Positions 1-5,571 of a stretch of DNA of 6,220 nucleotides are shown here, piece after piece (the first letter of the stretch is position 1; each line of letters starts with the position of its first letter). Position numbers and translations under genes: made by a program. The notes beneath the pieces are model-generated. The model searched no databases, was not told where the DNA came from, and saw only the letters and a list, made by a program, of their open reading frames with translations. Origin of the DNA: Acetobacteraceae bacterium UBA6159 (lineage in GTDB: Bacteria; Pseudomonadota; Alphaproteobacteria; Acetobacterales; Acetobacteraceae). Location: contig DIUL01000201.1 in NCBI GenBank assembly GCA_002422345.1, positions 1 to 6,220 of the forward strand, in the 5' to 3' direction.

Positions 1-70
1 CCCGTAGGGGATTCGAACCCCTGTTGGTGCCGTGAGAGGGCACTGTCCTAGGCCTCTAGACGAACGGGAC
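1..70 (-). tRNA. tRNA-Glu (anticodon CUC), 3' end cut by window edge
   Basis: Read on the minus strand, this folds as a complete cloverleaf apart from the last bases. The acceptor strand GTCCCGT (70 to 64) pairs with ACGGG at the window start; the final two pairing bases, the discriminator and CCA fall outside. The D arm is GTCT...GGAC. The anticodon stem GTGCC/GGCAC carries the loop CTCTCAC, so the anticodon is CTC, reading GAG glutamate codons. The T arm is AGGGG-TTCGAAT-CCCCT. The GTCCCGTTCGTCTAGAGG start is typical of bacterial tRNA-Glu. This is the CUC isoacceptor; a UUC tRNA should exist elsewhere in the genome to read GAA. Confidence 0.95.
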
Positions 71-84
71 ATTCAACGAGCGAG

Positions 85-113
85 GGTTTACAGACCGATC
101 GGGCGAACCGCAA
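85..113 (-). promoter_or_regulatory. Probable promoter of the tRNA-Glu gene
   Basis: On the minus strand, TTGCGG (113-108) is followed after 17 bases by TAAACC (90-85). The expected start is about 8 bases before the mature tRNA 5' end at 70. Spacing and placement fit a sigma-70 promoter with a short leader, but the -10 box is weak, so this is an inference from position. Confidence 0.4.
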
Positions 114-298
114 GGGGTTAAAATGAGCAGTGTGGACGGTCGTAACGCCGGCACCAAGCGGCGTCTCTGGCATGCCATCCTGTCCTTCCGATCCGTCCAA
201 GCAATCCTTCGTGGTCCAAGCCACGATGCTATCACGCCCGCGTCCAGGAGTCCGGAATTCCCCCACAGCCAATGCGGCTCCGCAACCTAGCCGTGATA

Positions 299-327
299 TT
301 GACAATATTCCTATTTCATGCTATGCG
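299..327 (+). promoter_or_regulatory. Candidate sigma-70 promoter for the small-gene pair
   Basis: A perfect consensus -35 TTGACA (299-304) is followed after 17 bases by TATGCG (322-327). Transcription would start near 334, about 35 bases before the ATG at 368. This argues against the two upstream in-frame ATGs (272 and 323), which lie before or inside the promoter. The rest of 71-367 shows no convincing gene; it holds one small hairpin at 210-225 (CGTGG, 6-base loop, CCACG) of unknown meaning. Confidence 0.5.
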
Positions 328-367
328 CCAAGGTCCCGCCACCCACGCAACGGACCGCCCCAATCCC

Positions 368-781
368 ATGGCCTCCCAGTTCCCGCCCAAGTCCGACCTC
401 CCCGTTCACATCGACGGCCCAGACGGCAAACTCCCCGCCTGCTTCTCCCAGGAAGTCCTCCGCATCACCGCCGCGACCACGGTCGACGACGAGAAGATGA
501 CGGACGCCGAAAGGCATGATCGTTGGGCGGCGGCGCAGGAAGCGTTGATGTCGTTCGTTCCCAGCGAACCGGTGGAGGCGATGTATGCAGCCCAGGCCGT
601 CGCCGCCCATACCGCCGCGATGGAATGCCTTCGCAAGGCCATGGAGCATTGGCAGTCGGAAACCACCCGCATCCGCCTCCGTTCCAACGCCACGTCGCTG
701 ATGCGGAGCTTCAACGCCATCATGCGCGCCCTCGAACGCCACCGCGGCTGGGCCGCCGGCAAGGAACACTTCATCGGCTGA
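368..781 (+). CDS. Small hypothetical protein paired with the HGGxSTG gene
   Basis: The predicted product is 137 residues and soluble, with no signal peptide or membrane segment. I do not recognise a named family. The first 35 residues are proline-rich and irregular. Residues about 45-65 and 68-125 look helical and amphipathic, including PSEPVEAMYAAQAVAAH (65-81) and a basic region RIRLRSNATSLMRSFNAIMR (101-120). My impression is that short proteins with an 'EAM-AAQ-VAAH' helix like this occur in Rhodospirillales genomes next to HGGxSTG genes; that is recollection, not a search. The start at 368 is preferred because the TTGACA promoter lies downstream of the longer start at 272. No clear Shine-Dalgarno is visible. 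The next gene begins 24 bases later on the same strand, so the two are probably co-transcribed. The GC-rich third positions match the neighbours. The coding call is good and the function is unknown. Confidence 0.7.
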   Translation: MASQFPPKSDLPVHIDGPDGKLPACFSQEVLRITAATTVDDEKMTDAERHDRWAAAQEALMSFVPSEPVEAMYAAQAVAAHTAAMECLRKAMEHWQSETTRIRLRSNATSLMRSFNAIMRALERHRGWAAGKEHFIG

Positions 782-805
782 CATTTTTTCCTACGGCCCT
801 ACCCC

Positions 806-1423
806 ATGTCCGGTGAGAAATCCGCCCCAAACGGCCCCCTCAGGAACGGCAATCCCCGCCGGGACCTGTCCACCCTGCCCTGCTGCGGCGCCCGCACCCG
901 CCAGGCCACGGCCTGCCGCCAGCCCGCCATGCGCAACGGCCGCTGCCGCTTTCACGGTGGTGCCAGCACCGGTGCCCGCACCGTCCAGGGCAAGGCCAAC
1001 CAGATCGATGCCAACACGAAGCATGGCCTTTACGGCGACGCCGGCCGCCGCCTCGCCTACCTGACCCGCATGCTGAAACTGGCCGCGCACCTGGCCAACC
1101 ACGGCATCCACCCGACCGCGAAAGACAAGACCTTCGGCACCTGGATCACCGCCCAGATGGCGGCCGACCCGGACAAGGCCGAACCCACCCGCACCCAACC
1201 GCCCCGCCCCATCCTGATCAGCGTCACTCCGCCTCGCGCCGCCTGGCGCGCCCAACCCCGCCGGCGCTGGACGGGGGGGCTGTGTCTGCGGCATCGGTGG
1301 GGGAGTGCTGGGGTTTCACCCCAGACCCCACCAGGGGCTTTGCCCCTGGACCCCACCAAAGGCCGACGGCCTTTGGAAACCGCTCCGTTGGGGGGAATAC
1401 GGGAGGGGCCAACACGGACCTAG
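806..1423 (+). CDS. HGGxSTG domain-containing protein with repeat-derived C-terminus
   Basis: The product is 205 residues. The core, residues 25-95, holds the HGGASTG signature (50-56) preceded by Cys27, Cys37 and Cys47, giving C-x9-C-x9-C-x2-H50. This spacing suggests a small zinc knuckle (inference). After it comes the usual basic, KHG-containing helix (N70-R89: NTKHGLYGDAGRRLAYLTR). HGGxSTG proteins are widespread small proteins of unknown function in alphaproteobacteria, often in accessory or phage-like contexts; no reaction can be assigned. The reading frame continues into the inverted repeat at about residue 163, so the last ~43 residues, rich in Pro, Gly and Arg, are translated repeat. 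The TAG stop at 1421-1423 falls in the loop of the repeat's central hairpin. A run of seven G at 1273-1279 lies just before the repeat, but neither shifted frame gives an earlier stop. The original gene end was probably displaced by the element. The core is confident; the true C-terminus is uncertain. Confidence 0.7.
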   Translation: MSGEKSAPNGPLRNGNPRRDLSTLPCCGARTRQATACRQPAMRNGRCRFHGGASTGARTVQGKANQIDANTKHGLYGDAGRRLAYLTRMLKLAAHLANHGIHPTAKDKTFGTWITAQMAADPDKAEPTRTQPPRPILISVTPPRAAWRAQPRRRWTGGLCLRHRWGSAGVSPQTPPGALPLDPTKGRRPLETAPLGGIREGPTRT

Positions 1424-1564
1424 ATGGGTCCGAGCAGGCTCCTCCCGTATTCCCCCCAAACCAATGGTTCCAAGGGCTCCGCCCTTGGCGGGGGTCCCCA
1501 TGGGCCATTGGGGGGCAGAGCCCCCTGGTGGGGTTTGGGGCAAAGCCCCAACACTTCCCACCGC
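1294..1564. repeat. Composite inverted repeat built of nested GC-rich hairpins
   Basis: Two arms of roughly 117 and 128 bases are inverted copies by eye. Small hairpins lie within the arms in mirror order. The left arm has 1309-1323 (6 bp, 3-base loop), 1331-1349 (8 bp, TTT loop) and 1356-1376 (9 bp, GAC loop). The right arm has 1470-1488 (8 bp), 1511-1525 (6 bp) and 1535-1551 (7 bp, AAA loop). The innermost part of the arms, 1388-1410 against 1437-1459, pairs at 22 of 23 positions, including a perfect 19-base block. A further hairpin at 1415-1432 (CGGACC/GGTCCG) fills the centre. The right arm has about 15 extra bases near 1497-1511. The style resembles the extragenic palindromes of Acetobacteraceae and Azospirillum relatives. 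No transposase is present. It could be a REP/BIME-like element or two elements inserted head to head. Confidence 0.85.
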
Positions 1565-1607
1565 TGGCCAAGACCGCCGCCTCCGCCTAGGCTCCGCCCC
1601 AGCACAC

Positions 1608-1613
1608 AGGAGG
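1608..1613 (+). promoter_or_regulatory. Strong Shine-Dalgarno of the CoA-transferase gene
   Basis: AGGAGG lies four bases before the ATG at 1618 and fixes that start. Between the repeat end (1564) and this site only about 43 bases remain, and I see no convincing -35/-10 pair there. Confidence 0.75.
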
Positions 1614-1617
1614 CAAC

Positions 1618-2790
1618 ATGAGCACGGGTCCCCTCTCTCGTTTCAAGGTCATCGACCTCACCCGCGTGCGGGCCGGTCCAACCTGTGTGCGCCAGTTGGC
1701 CGACTGGGGCGCCGACGTCATCAAGATCGAATCCCCCGGCGGCGACTCCGGCCTGGGCGGGGAACGCCATGGCCCCGACTTCCAGAACCTGCACCGCAAC
1801 AAGCGCAGCCTGACGCTGAACCTGAAGGAACCCCAGGGGGTCGAGGTCATGAACCGCCTCGTCGCCCAGGCCGATGTGGTGGTGGAGAATTACCGCCCCG
1901 ACGTGAAGTTCCGCCTCGGCGTCGACTATGAAAGCCTGCGCAAGATCAATAAGCGCATCGTCTACGCCTCGATCTCGGGGTTCGGCCAGGATGGGCCGTA
2001 TCGGGAGCGTCCGGGCTTCGACCAGATCGCGCAGGGCATGGGCGGGCTGATGTCCATCACCGGCCTGCCCGGCCAGGGCCCGGTGCGCGTGGGCATTCCG
2101 GTCGCCGACCTGACCGCGGGTATCTTCGCCGCCATGGGCATCCTGATCGCGCTGCTGGAGCGGGAACAATCCGGCGAGGGCCAATGGGTCCAGTCCTCCC
2201 TGTTGGCCGCCCAGATATCGATGCTGGATTTCCAGGCCGCCCGCTGGACCATCGCCAAGGAAGTGCCGGAGCAGGCCGGCAACAACCACCCGACCTCCAT
2301 CCCCACCGGCGTGTTCCAGACCAAGGACGGCTACATCAACATCGCCGCCGCTGGTGAGGACATCTACCGCCGTCTCTGCAAGGCCCTCGGCGCCGAACAA
2401 CTGATCGAGGACCCGCGGTTCCTGAACGGCAAGCTCCGTTCCACCAACCGGGACGCGATGAACGCGGAAATCGAGAAGATCACGGTCGACCGCACCTCGG
2501 CCGACTGGATCGAGCGGCTGAACGCCCAGGGCGTGCCCTCGGGTCCGATCTACAAGATGAATGAGGTGTTCGAGGACGCGCAGGTCAAGCATCTCGGGAT
2601 CGCCCGCAAGGTACACCACAATGTCCTGGGCGATGTGGAGGTGATCGGCCAGCCCATCGAGCTGTCCCGCACCCCCTGGACCATCCGCTCCGCCACCCCG
2701 GAACTGGGGGAGCACACGGACCAGATCCTGGGCGAACTGGGCTACGACGCCGGCGCGATCGCGGCGATGAAGGAGAAGAAGGTCGTCTGA
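1618..2790 (+). CDS. CaiB/BaiF (family III) CoA-transferase
   Basis: This 390-residue cytoplasmic enzyme is the usual length for the family. Family III transferases move CoA from an acyl-CoA to a free carboxylic acid through an aspartyl-CoA anhydride and work as interlocked dimers. The N-terminal nucleotide-fold start is clear: LTRVRAGPTCVRQLADWGADVIKIE occupies residues 14-38. NLHRNKRSLTLNL is at 57-69 and SGFGQDGPY at 120-128. The catalytic aspartate (Asp169 in formyl-CoA transferase and CaiB) is most likely Asp164, in IPVADLTAG. Later come NIAAAGEDIYRRLCKALG (241-258), GVPSGPIYKMNEVFEDAQV (305-323) and GEHTDQILGELGY (364-376). No key element is missing. Donor and acceptor cannot be read from the sequence, and the neighbours give no pathway: the upstream pair is unrelated and uppP has its own promoter. 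Candidates include dicarboxylate or fatty/aromatic acid catabolism. The start at 1618 is supported by a perfect AGGAGG. Confidence 0.93.
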   Translation: MSTGPLSRFKVIDLTRVRAGPTCVRQLADWGADVIKIESPGGDSGLGGERHGPDFQNLHRNKRSLTLNLKEPQGVEVMNRLVAQADVVVENYRPDVKFRLGVDYESLRKINKRIVYASISGFGQDGPYRERPGFDQIAQGMGGLMSITGLPGQGPVRVGIPVADLTAGIFAAMGILIALLEREQSGEGQWVQSSLLAAQISMLDFQAARWTIAKEVPEQAGNNHPTSIPTGVFQTKDGYINIAAAGEDIYRRLCKALGAEQLIEDPRFLNGKLRSTNRDAMNAEIEKITVDRTSADWIERLNAQGVPSGPIYKMNEVFEDAQVKHLGIARKVHHNVLGDVEVIGQPIELSRTPWTIRSATPELGEHTDQILGELGYDAGAIAAMKEKKVV

Positions 2791-2798
2791 CCCAAGGT

Positions 2799-2824
2799 GC
2801 GGGCGGGGCCTTGGCCTCTCCCGC
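2799..2824 (+). terminator. Hairpin after the CoA-transferase gene, no T-tract
   Basis: GCGGGCGGGGCC (2799-2810) and GGCCTCTCCCGC (2813-2824) pair with one mismatch and one G-T wobble, starting 8 bases after the TGA at 2788-2790. The innermost pair must open because only TT separates the arms. It is a strong stem but lacks a run of T, so it may be a transcript 3' stabiliser or a weak terminator. Confidence 0.4.
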
Positions 2825-2844
2825 GCGGTCCGACCTCGTGCCGC

Positions 2845-2874
2845 TTGCCTCGTGGCCCGGGGTTCAGCTATATA
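2845..2874 (+). promoter_or_regulatory. Candidate promoter of uppP
   Basis: TTGCCT (2845-2850) and TATATA (2869-2874) are separated by 18 bases. The AT-rich -10 stands out in a very GC-rich region. Transcription from about 2881 would give a leader near 90 bases. A modest GGAG (2956-2959) lies 10 bases before the ATG. Confidence 0.5.
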
Positions 2875-2969
2875 GAACGTATCAGGAACATACATCCCCC
2901 GCCCCCCGGGGCTGTGCGACTCGTTCAGCCGGCGCATAAGGCCGCGATAACCATCGGAGCATCGGCGCC

Positions 2970-3767
2970 ATGCAGGCGATGTTGGAGGCGGCCCTGCTGG
3001 GCCTCGTGGAGGCACTGACGGAATTCCTGCCCGTCTCCTCCACCGGTCATCTCATCATCGCGGCCGAACTGCTGAACTTCGACGGCCCGCCCGGCAAGGT
3101 GTTTGAGGTTGTGATCCAGGCCGGCGCCGTGCTGGCGATCCTGGTGACCTATTTCCGCCGCTTCTGGGATGTGCTGCTGGGCCTGGGCAAGGACCCCGCC
3201 GCCCGCCGCTTCGCCACCGCCATCGCGCTGGCCTTCCTGCCGGCCGCGCTGATCGGCGTCGTGGCCCACAAGTACATCAAGTTCTATTTGTTCAACCCGA
3301 CGGTCGTGGCCCTGGCCCTGATCCTGGGCGGCATCGCGATCCTGGTGATCGAGCGTGTGCGCCCCGTCCCCACCGTCAACCAGATCGAGAACTTCACGCC
3401 CCGCCTCGCGCTCGGCATTGGCCTGGTGCAGTGCGTCGCCATGATCCCCGGCGTCTCCCGCTCGGGCGCGACGATCCTGGGGGCGCTGCTGATGGGGGTG
3501 ACCCGGCGGGCGGCGGCCGAGTTTTCGTTCTTCCTCGCGGTGCCCACCCTGGCGGGCGCCGCGGTCTACGACCTGTACAAGAACCGGGACGGGCTTTCGG
3601 CGGATGGGATGGAGCTGATCGCGATCGGCTTCATCACGACGTTCCTGGCATCCTTGTGGGTCATCCGCTGGTTCGTGGGCTTCGTCAGCCGCCGCGGCTT
3701 CGCGCCCTTCGCCTGGTACCGGATCGTCGCCGGCACTGTCCTGCTGGCGGCGATCCTGATCCCGTGA
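2970..3767 (+). CDS. uppP: Undecaprenyl-diphosphate phosphatase (UppP/BacA family)
   Basis: This 265-residue polytopic inner-membrane enzyme removes a phosphate from undecaprenyl diphosphate, recycling the lipid carrier used for peptidoglycan and other surface polymers. Overproduction in other bacteria gives bacitracin resistance, the source of the older name bacA. Both family motifs are intact. The first is EALTEFLPVSSTGHL (14-28), containing the ExxxE acidic pair Glu14/Glu18, Ser24 and His27. The second is PGVSRSGAT (160-168), with the essential Arg164. Hydrophobic segments lie near 44-61, 82-99, 111-128, 145-160, 187-203, 215-235 and 250-264, as expected for the family. Length is typical (E. 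coli has 273). The start at 2970 gives the usual short N-terminus; ATG at 2979 is an alternative. The gene stands alone on its strand, with its own promoter, and converges on the TPR gene. Confidence 0.96.
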   Translation: MQAMLEAALLGLVEALTEFLPVSSTGHLIIAAELLNFDGPPGKVFEVVIQAGAVLAILVTYFRRFWDVLLGLGKDPAARRFATAIALAFLPAALIGVVAHKYIKFYLFNPTVVALALILGGIAILVIERVRPVPTVNQIENFTPRLALGIGLVQCVAMIPGVSRSGATILGALLMGVTRRAAAEFSFFLAVPTLAGAAVYDLYKNRDGLSADGMELIAIGFITTFLASLWVIRWFVGFVSRRGFAPFAWYRIVAGTVLLAAILIP

Positions 3768-3773
3768 CGCGCC

Positions 3774-4907
3774 TCAGCGATGCGTGATGGCGGGGGGATT
3801 GCGGAACGGGCTTTGGACCAACGCCGATCCGCCGCGCCAGTTCAGCAGGAAATACAACGTCGCCACCTCGGCATAGTTCTCGAACGAGTCGTTCGTCTGG
3901 AAGGCGTTCCGGCGCATCTGTTCCGCCCCTTCCAGATCGTCGACCATCGCGCGGGCCCCGGCGCGATAATACCAGGCGCTGGAGTTCTCGGGGTTTACGA
4001 CCAGGGCCTTTTCCAGCAGCACCTCCGCCTCCTTCGCCCGGTTCAGGCCCAACAGGGCGACGCCCTGGGTCATGTAGGCGGTGGATATCAGGACGCGGTT
4101 GTCGGCCGGGGCCCGCGCGATCATGTCCCGCATCCGGTTGTGGGCCGGTTCAAATGCCTGCAACTGGATTTCGGTGAAGGCCGCGTTGAGCACGGCCACC
4201 CAGTTGTCATGCGAGGAGTTGATCGCGCGCTGGAACATGGCCTGGGCGCCGGCCACATCGCCACTGAACAGGGTGATCAGGCCATCGACATTCTCCAGCA
4301 GGGATCGGTCAAAGCTCACGGGGATCGCGGGGAGGCCGGCCTTGGCGCGCTCCGACATGGCCTTGGCGACGGTCAGGTCCCCGTCCGCCGCGCCTACCTG
4401 CATCAGATGCAGGGTGGTGCCATAGGGTGCCAGGTGGAACGACCCGGCCAGCGAACAGCGACGGACGAAGTCGATCAGGGATTCGCCGTCCTTCGGATAC
4501 AGGAGCGTGCGGAACGGTCCCACGGTCTTGCCACGGCCGGTAACCAGCGCGCCGACGCGTCCCTTGTCGGTGAACAGGGCCAGGCGCAGGCGATCAGACC
4601 GATAGCCGAGATCGACCTCGATCGCATGGGCAAGGTCATCGGCCTTCAGCAGGGAGCCCAAGGCGCGGGTGACCCCGATTTCCCGCTGGGTGCGGATTTC
4701 AGGCGGGATGATGATCGAGACGATGTCGGCCACCCGGTTGAGTTCGGCGGCGAACTCATTCTCGACCGTTTCCTGGTCGATGCTCGTTTTCTCGATCGCC
4801 GGGACCTCCGCCACCTCGACGATGACCTGGCCGGCGTTCCGGATCGTGTCGAATGTCAGCAGGCCGAACGCCATGGCGACCGCCACGAACAGCGTCGTCA
4901 GATCCAT
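3774..4907 (-). CDS. Membrane-anchored tetratricopeptide-repeat protein, function unknown
   Basis: The product is 377 residues when started at the ATG at 4907, which has AGGGG seven bases upstream; the ATG at 4958 would add 17 residues and lacks such a site. Residues 3-19 (LTTLFVAVAMAFGLLTF) form one hydrophobic segment, either a signal anchor or an atypical signal peptide, since no Lys or Arg precedes it. Residues about 45-170 form a soluble mixed domain I do not recognise. It ends in a Pro-Phe/GESL/LAPYGTTLHLMQ stretch (131-170). Residues about 203-340 are TPR-like helical pairs: 203-230, 235-268, 273-306 and 307-340. The clearest is AYMTQGVALLGLNRAKEAEVLLEKALVVNP, spread over 277-306. TPRs mediate protein contacts, so a scaffold or envelope-assembly role is possible but unproven. 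Its stop is 6 bp from that of convergent uppP, with no terminator between. It is divergent from rplM. Confidence 0.88.
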   Translation of the reverse strand: MDLTTLFVAVAMAFGLLTFDTIRNAGQVIVEVAEVPAIEKTSIDQETVENEFAAELNRVADIVSIIIPPEIRTQREIGVTRALGSLLKADDLAHAIEVDLGYRSDRLRLALFTDKGRVGALVTGRGKTVGPFRTLLYPKDGESLIDFVRRCSLAGSFHLAPYGTTLHLMQVGAADGDLTVAKAMSERAKAGLPAIPVSFDRSLLENVDGLITLFSGDVAGAQAMFQRAINSSHDNWVAVLNAAFTEIQLQAFEPAHNRMRDMIARAPADNRVLISTAYMTQGVALLGLNRAKEAEVLLEKALVVNPENSSAWYYRAGARAMVDDLEGAEQMRRNAFQTNDSFENYAEVATLYFLLNWRGGSALVQSPFRNPPAITHR

Positions 4908-4969
4908 CTTGTACCCCTGTTGTACCTTGATTTCGCTTTGCAATAATGTCTCGCACAATCAACCGGACA

Positions 4970-4989
4970 GCGCCAGTCCCGCATGGCGC
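4970..4989. other. Short inverted repeat in the TPR/rplM intergenic region
   Basis: GCGCCA (4970-4975) and TGGCGC (4984-4989) form six pairs around an 8-base spacer. It lies between the TPR gene start and the larger palindrome at 5003-5028. It has no T-tract and no clear role, and may be chance in a GC-rich spacer. Confidence 0.3.
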
Positions 4990-5002
4990 CTGGCGGCCCC
5001 GG

Positions 5003-5028
5003 TGTTGTGGTATCATATTACCACAACA
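5003..5028. promoter_or_regulatory. Perfect 10-bp-arm palindrome, likely operator
   Basis: TGTTGTGGTA (5003-5012) and TACCACAACA (5019-5028) are exact inverted copies around TCATAT. The 26-bp site lies 7 bases upstream of the rplM -35 box and about 95 bases upstream of the divergent TPR start. It is AT-richer than its surroundings. Its form suits a dimeric helix-turn-helix regulator. I cannot name the regulator; the GGTA/TACC cores recall GntR- or TetR-type operators only loosely. Confidence 0.55.
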
Positions 5029-5035
5029 AAACACC

Positions 5036-5064
5036 TTGACCGTTCAAGGCCCTGCCCTCATAAG
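5036..5064 (+). promoter_or_regulatory. Promoter of the rplM-rpsI operon
   Basis: TTGACC (5036-5041) and CATAAG (5059-5064) are separated by exactly 17 bases. Transcription should begin near 5071, leaving a leader of about 28 bases. The -35 sits in an inverted repeat, CCTTGA (5034-5039) with TCAAGG (5044-5049). The octamer CCTTGACC recurs at the promoter at 6161-6168. Confidence 0.7.
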
Positions 5065-5098
5065 GCGCGTCTCTTAATCAACAGGCTTCATCGAACCG

Positions 5099-5566
5099 AT
5101 GCTCAAGACCACACCCTCCATCAAGCCGTCGGAGGTGAAAAAGGACTGGGTGCTGATCGACGCCGAAGGCGTTGTTCTCGGCCGCCTCGCCGTCCTGATC
5201 GCCACCCGTCTGCGCGGCAAGCACAAGCCGCAGTTCACCCCGCATGTCGATTGCGGCGACAACGTCGTCGTGATCAATGCCGCGAAGGTCAAGGTGACCG
5301 GTAACAAGGCCGACCAGTCGGTCTTCTACTACCACACCGGCTACGCGGGCGGCATCAAGGGCCGGTCGATCCGCCAGCGCCTCGAATCCCGTCACCCGGA
5401 GCGGGTGCTGGAGAAGGCGGTGGAGCGGATGATCACCCGCGGCCCGCTGCAGCGCGCCCAGATGAAGCATCTGTATGTCTACGGCGGCCCCGAGCATAAG
5501 CATGATGGCCAGCAGCCGAAGACGCTGGACGTCGGCGCGCTCAATCCCAAGAACAAGAGGGGCTGA
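5099..5566 (+). CDS. rplM: Large ribosomal subunit protein L13 (uL13)
   Basis: The product is 155 residues; E. coli L13 has 142. It is an early-assembly protein of the 50S subunit that binds 23S rRNA. Recognisable family blocks are WVLIDAEGVVLGRLA (17-31), RGKHKPQFTPHVDCGDNVVV (39-58), YYHTGYAGGIK (77-87), the family signature VERMITRGPLQRAQMKHLYVYGG (108-130) and the C-terminal QQPKTLDV (138-145). The central blocks closely resemble alphaproteobacterial L13. The extra length is a few residues at each end. There is no clear Shine-Dalgarno before the ATG, which is unusual for a highly expressed gene, but the reading frame and N-terminus fit. In E. coli L13 represses its own operon; here the leader is very short and shows no obvious regulatory fold. 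It is followed after 5 bases by rpsI. Confidence 0.97.
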   Translation: MLKTTPSIKPSEVKKDWVLIDAEGVVLGRLAVLIATRLRGKHKPQFTPHVDCGDNVVVINAAKVKVTGNKADQSVFYYHTGYAGGIKGRSIRQRLESRHPERVLEKAVERMITRGPLQRAQMKHLYVYGGPEHKHDGQQPKTLDVGALNPKNKRG

Positions 5567-5571
5567 TCCCG

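Noticed and set aside
1..70. tRNA-Glu as an integration site for an element containing the small genes
   Set aside because: Integrases normally use the 3' end of the tRNA gene, which points left out of the window; the small genes lie on the 5' side, and no integrase or duplicated tRNA end is visible.
130..519. 129-residue open frame overlapping the first small gene
   Set aside because: Its product is Pro/Arg-rich low-complexity sequence, and the alternative frame from 368 has helical, protein-like composition and a promoter in the right place.
1273..1279. Run of seven G as a programmed frameshift or sequencing error ending the HGGxSTG gene
   Set aside because: Shifting either way only gives longer frames through the repeat (to about 1590 or 1931), so it does not restore a natural end.
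1265..1567. CGCTGG at 1265-1270 and 1562-1567 as target-site duplication flanking the palindrome
   Set aside because: Only six bases, and the left copy is over 20 bases outside the repeat boundary while the right copy overlaps it; chance is likely in GC-rich DNA.
1224..1590. Several overlapping short open frames across the palindrome on both strands
   Set aside because: They are translations of the same GC-rich hairpins, with Pro/Gly/Trp-rich products and no independent start signals.
1420..3015. 531-residue open frame on the minus strand, antisense to the CoA-transferase
   Set aside because: The opposite strand encodes a full-length, motif-complete CoA-transferase; the antisense product is rich in Gly, Asp, His and Arg, typical of a high-GC shadow frame.
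3780..4946. 388-residue open frame on the plus strand, antisense to the TPR gene
   Set aside because: Low-complexity composition and no recognisable motif; the minus strand has a membrane segment, TPRs and a ribosome site.
4959..5098. A promoter for the TPR gene on the minus strand
   Set aside because: TTGATT and TATTGC-like hexamers exist, but none pair at 16-18 base spacing, so no call is supported.
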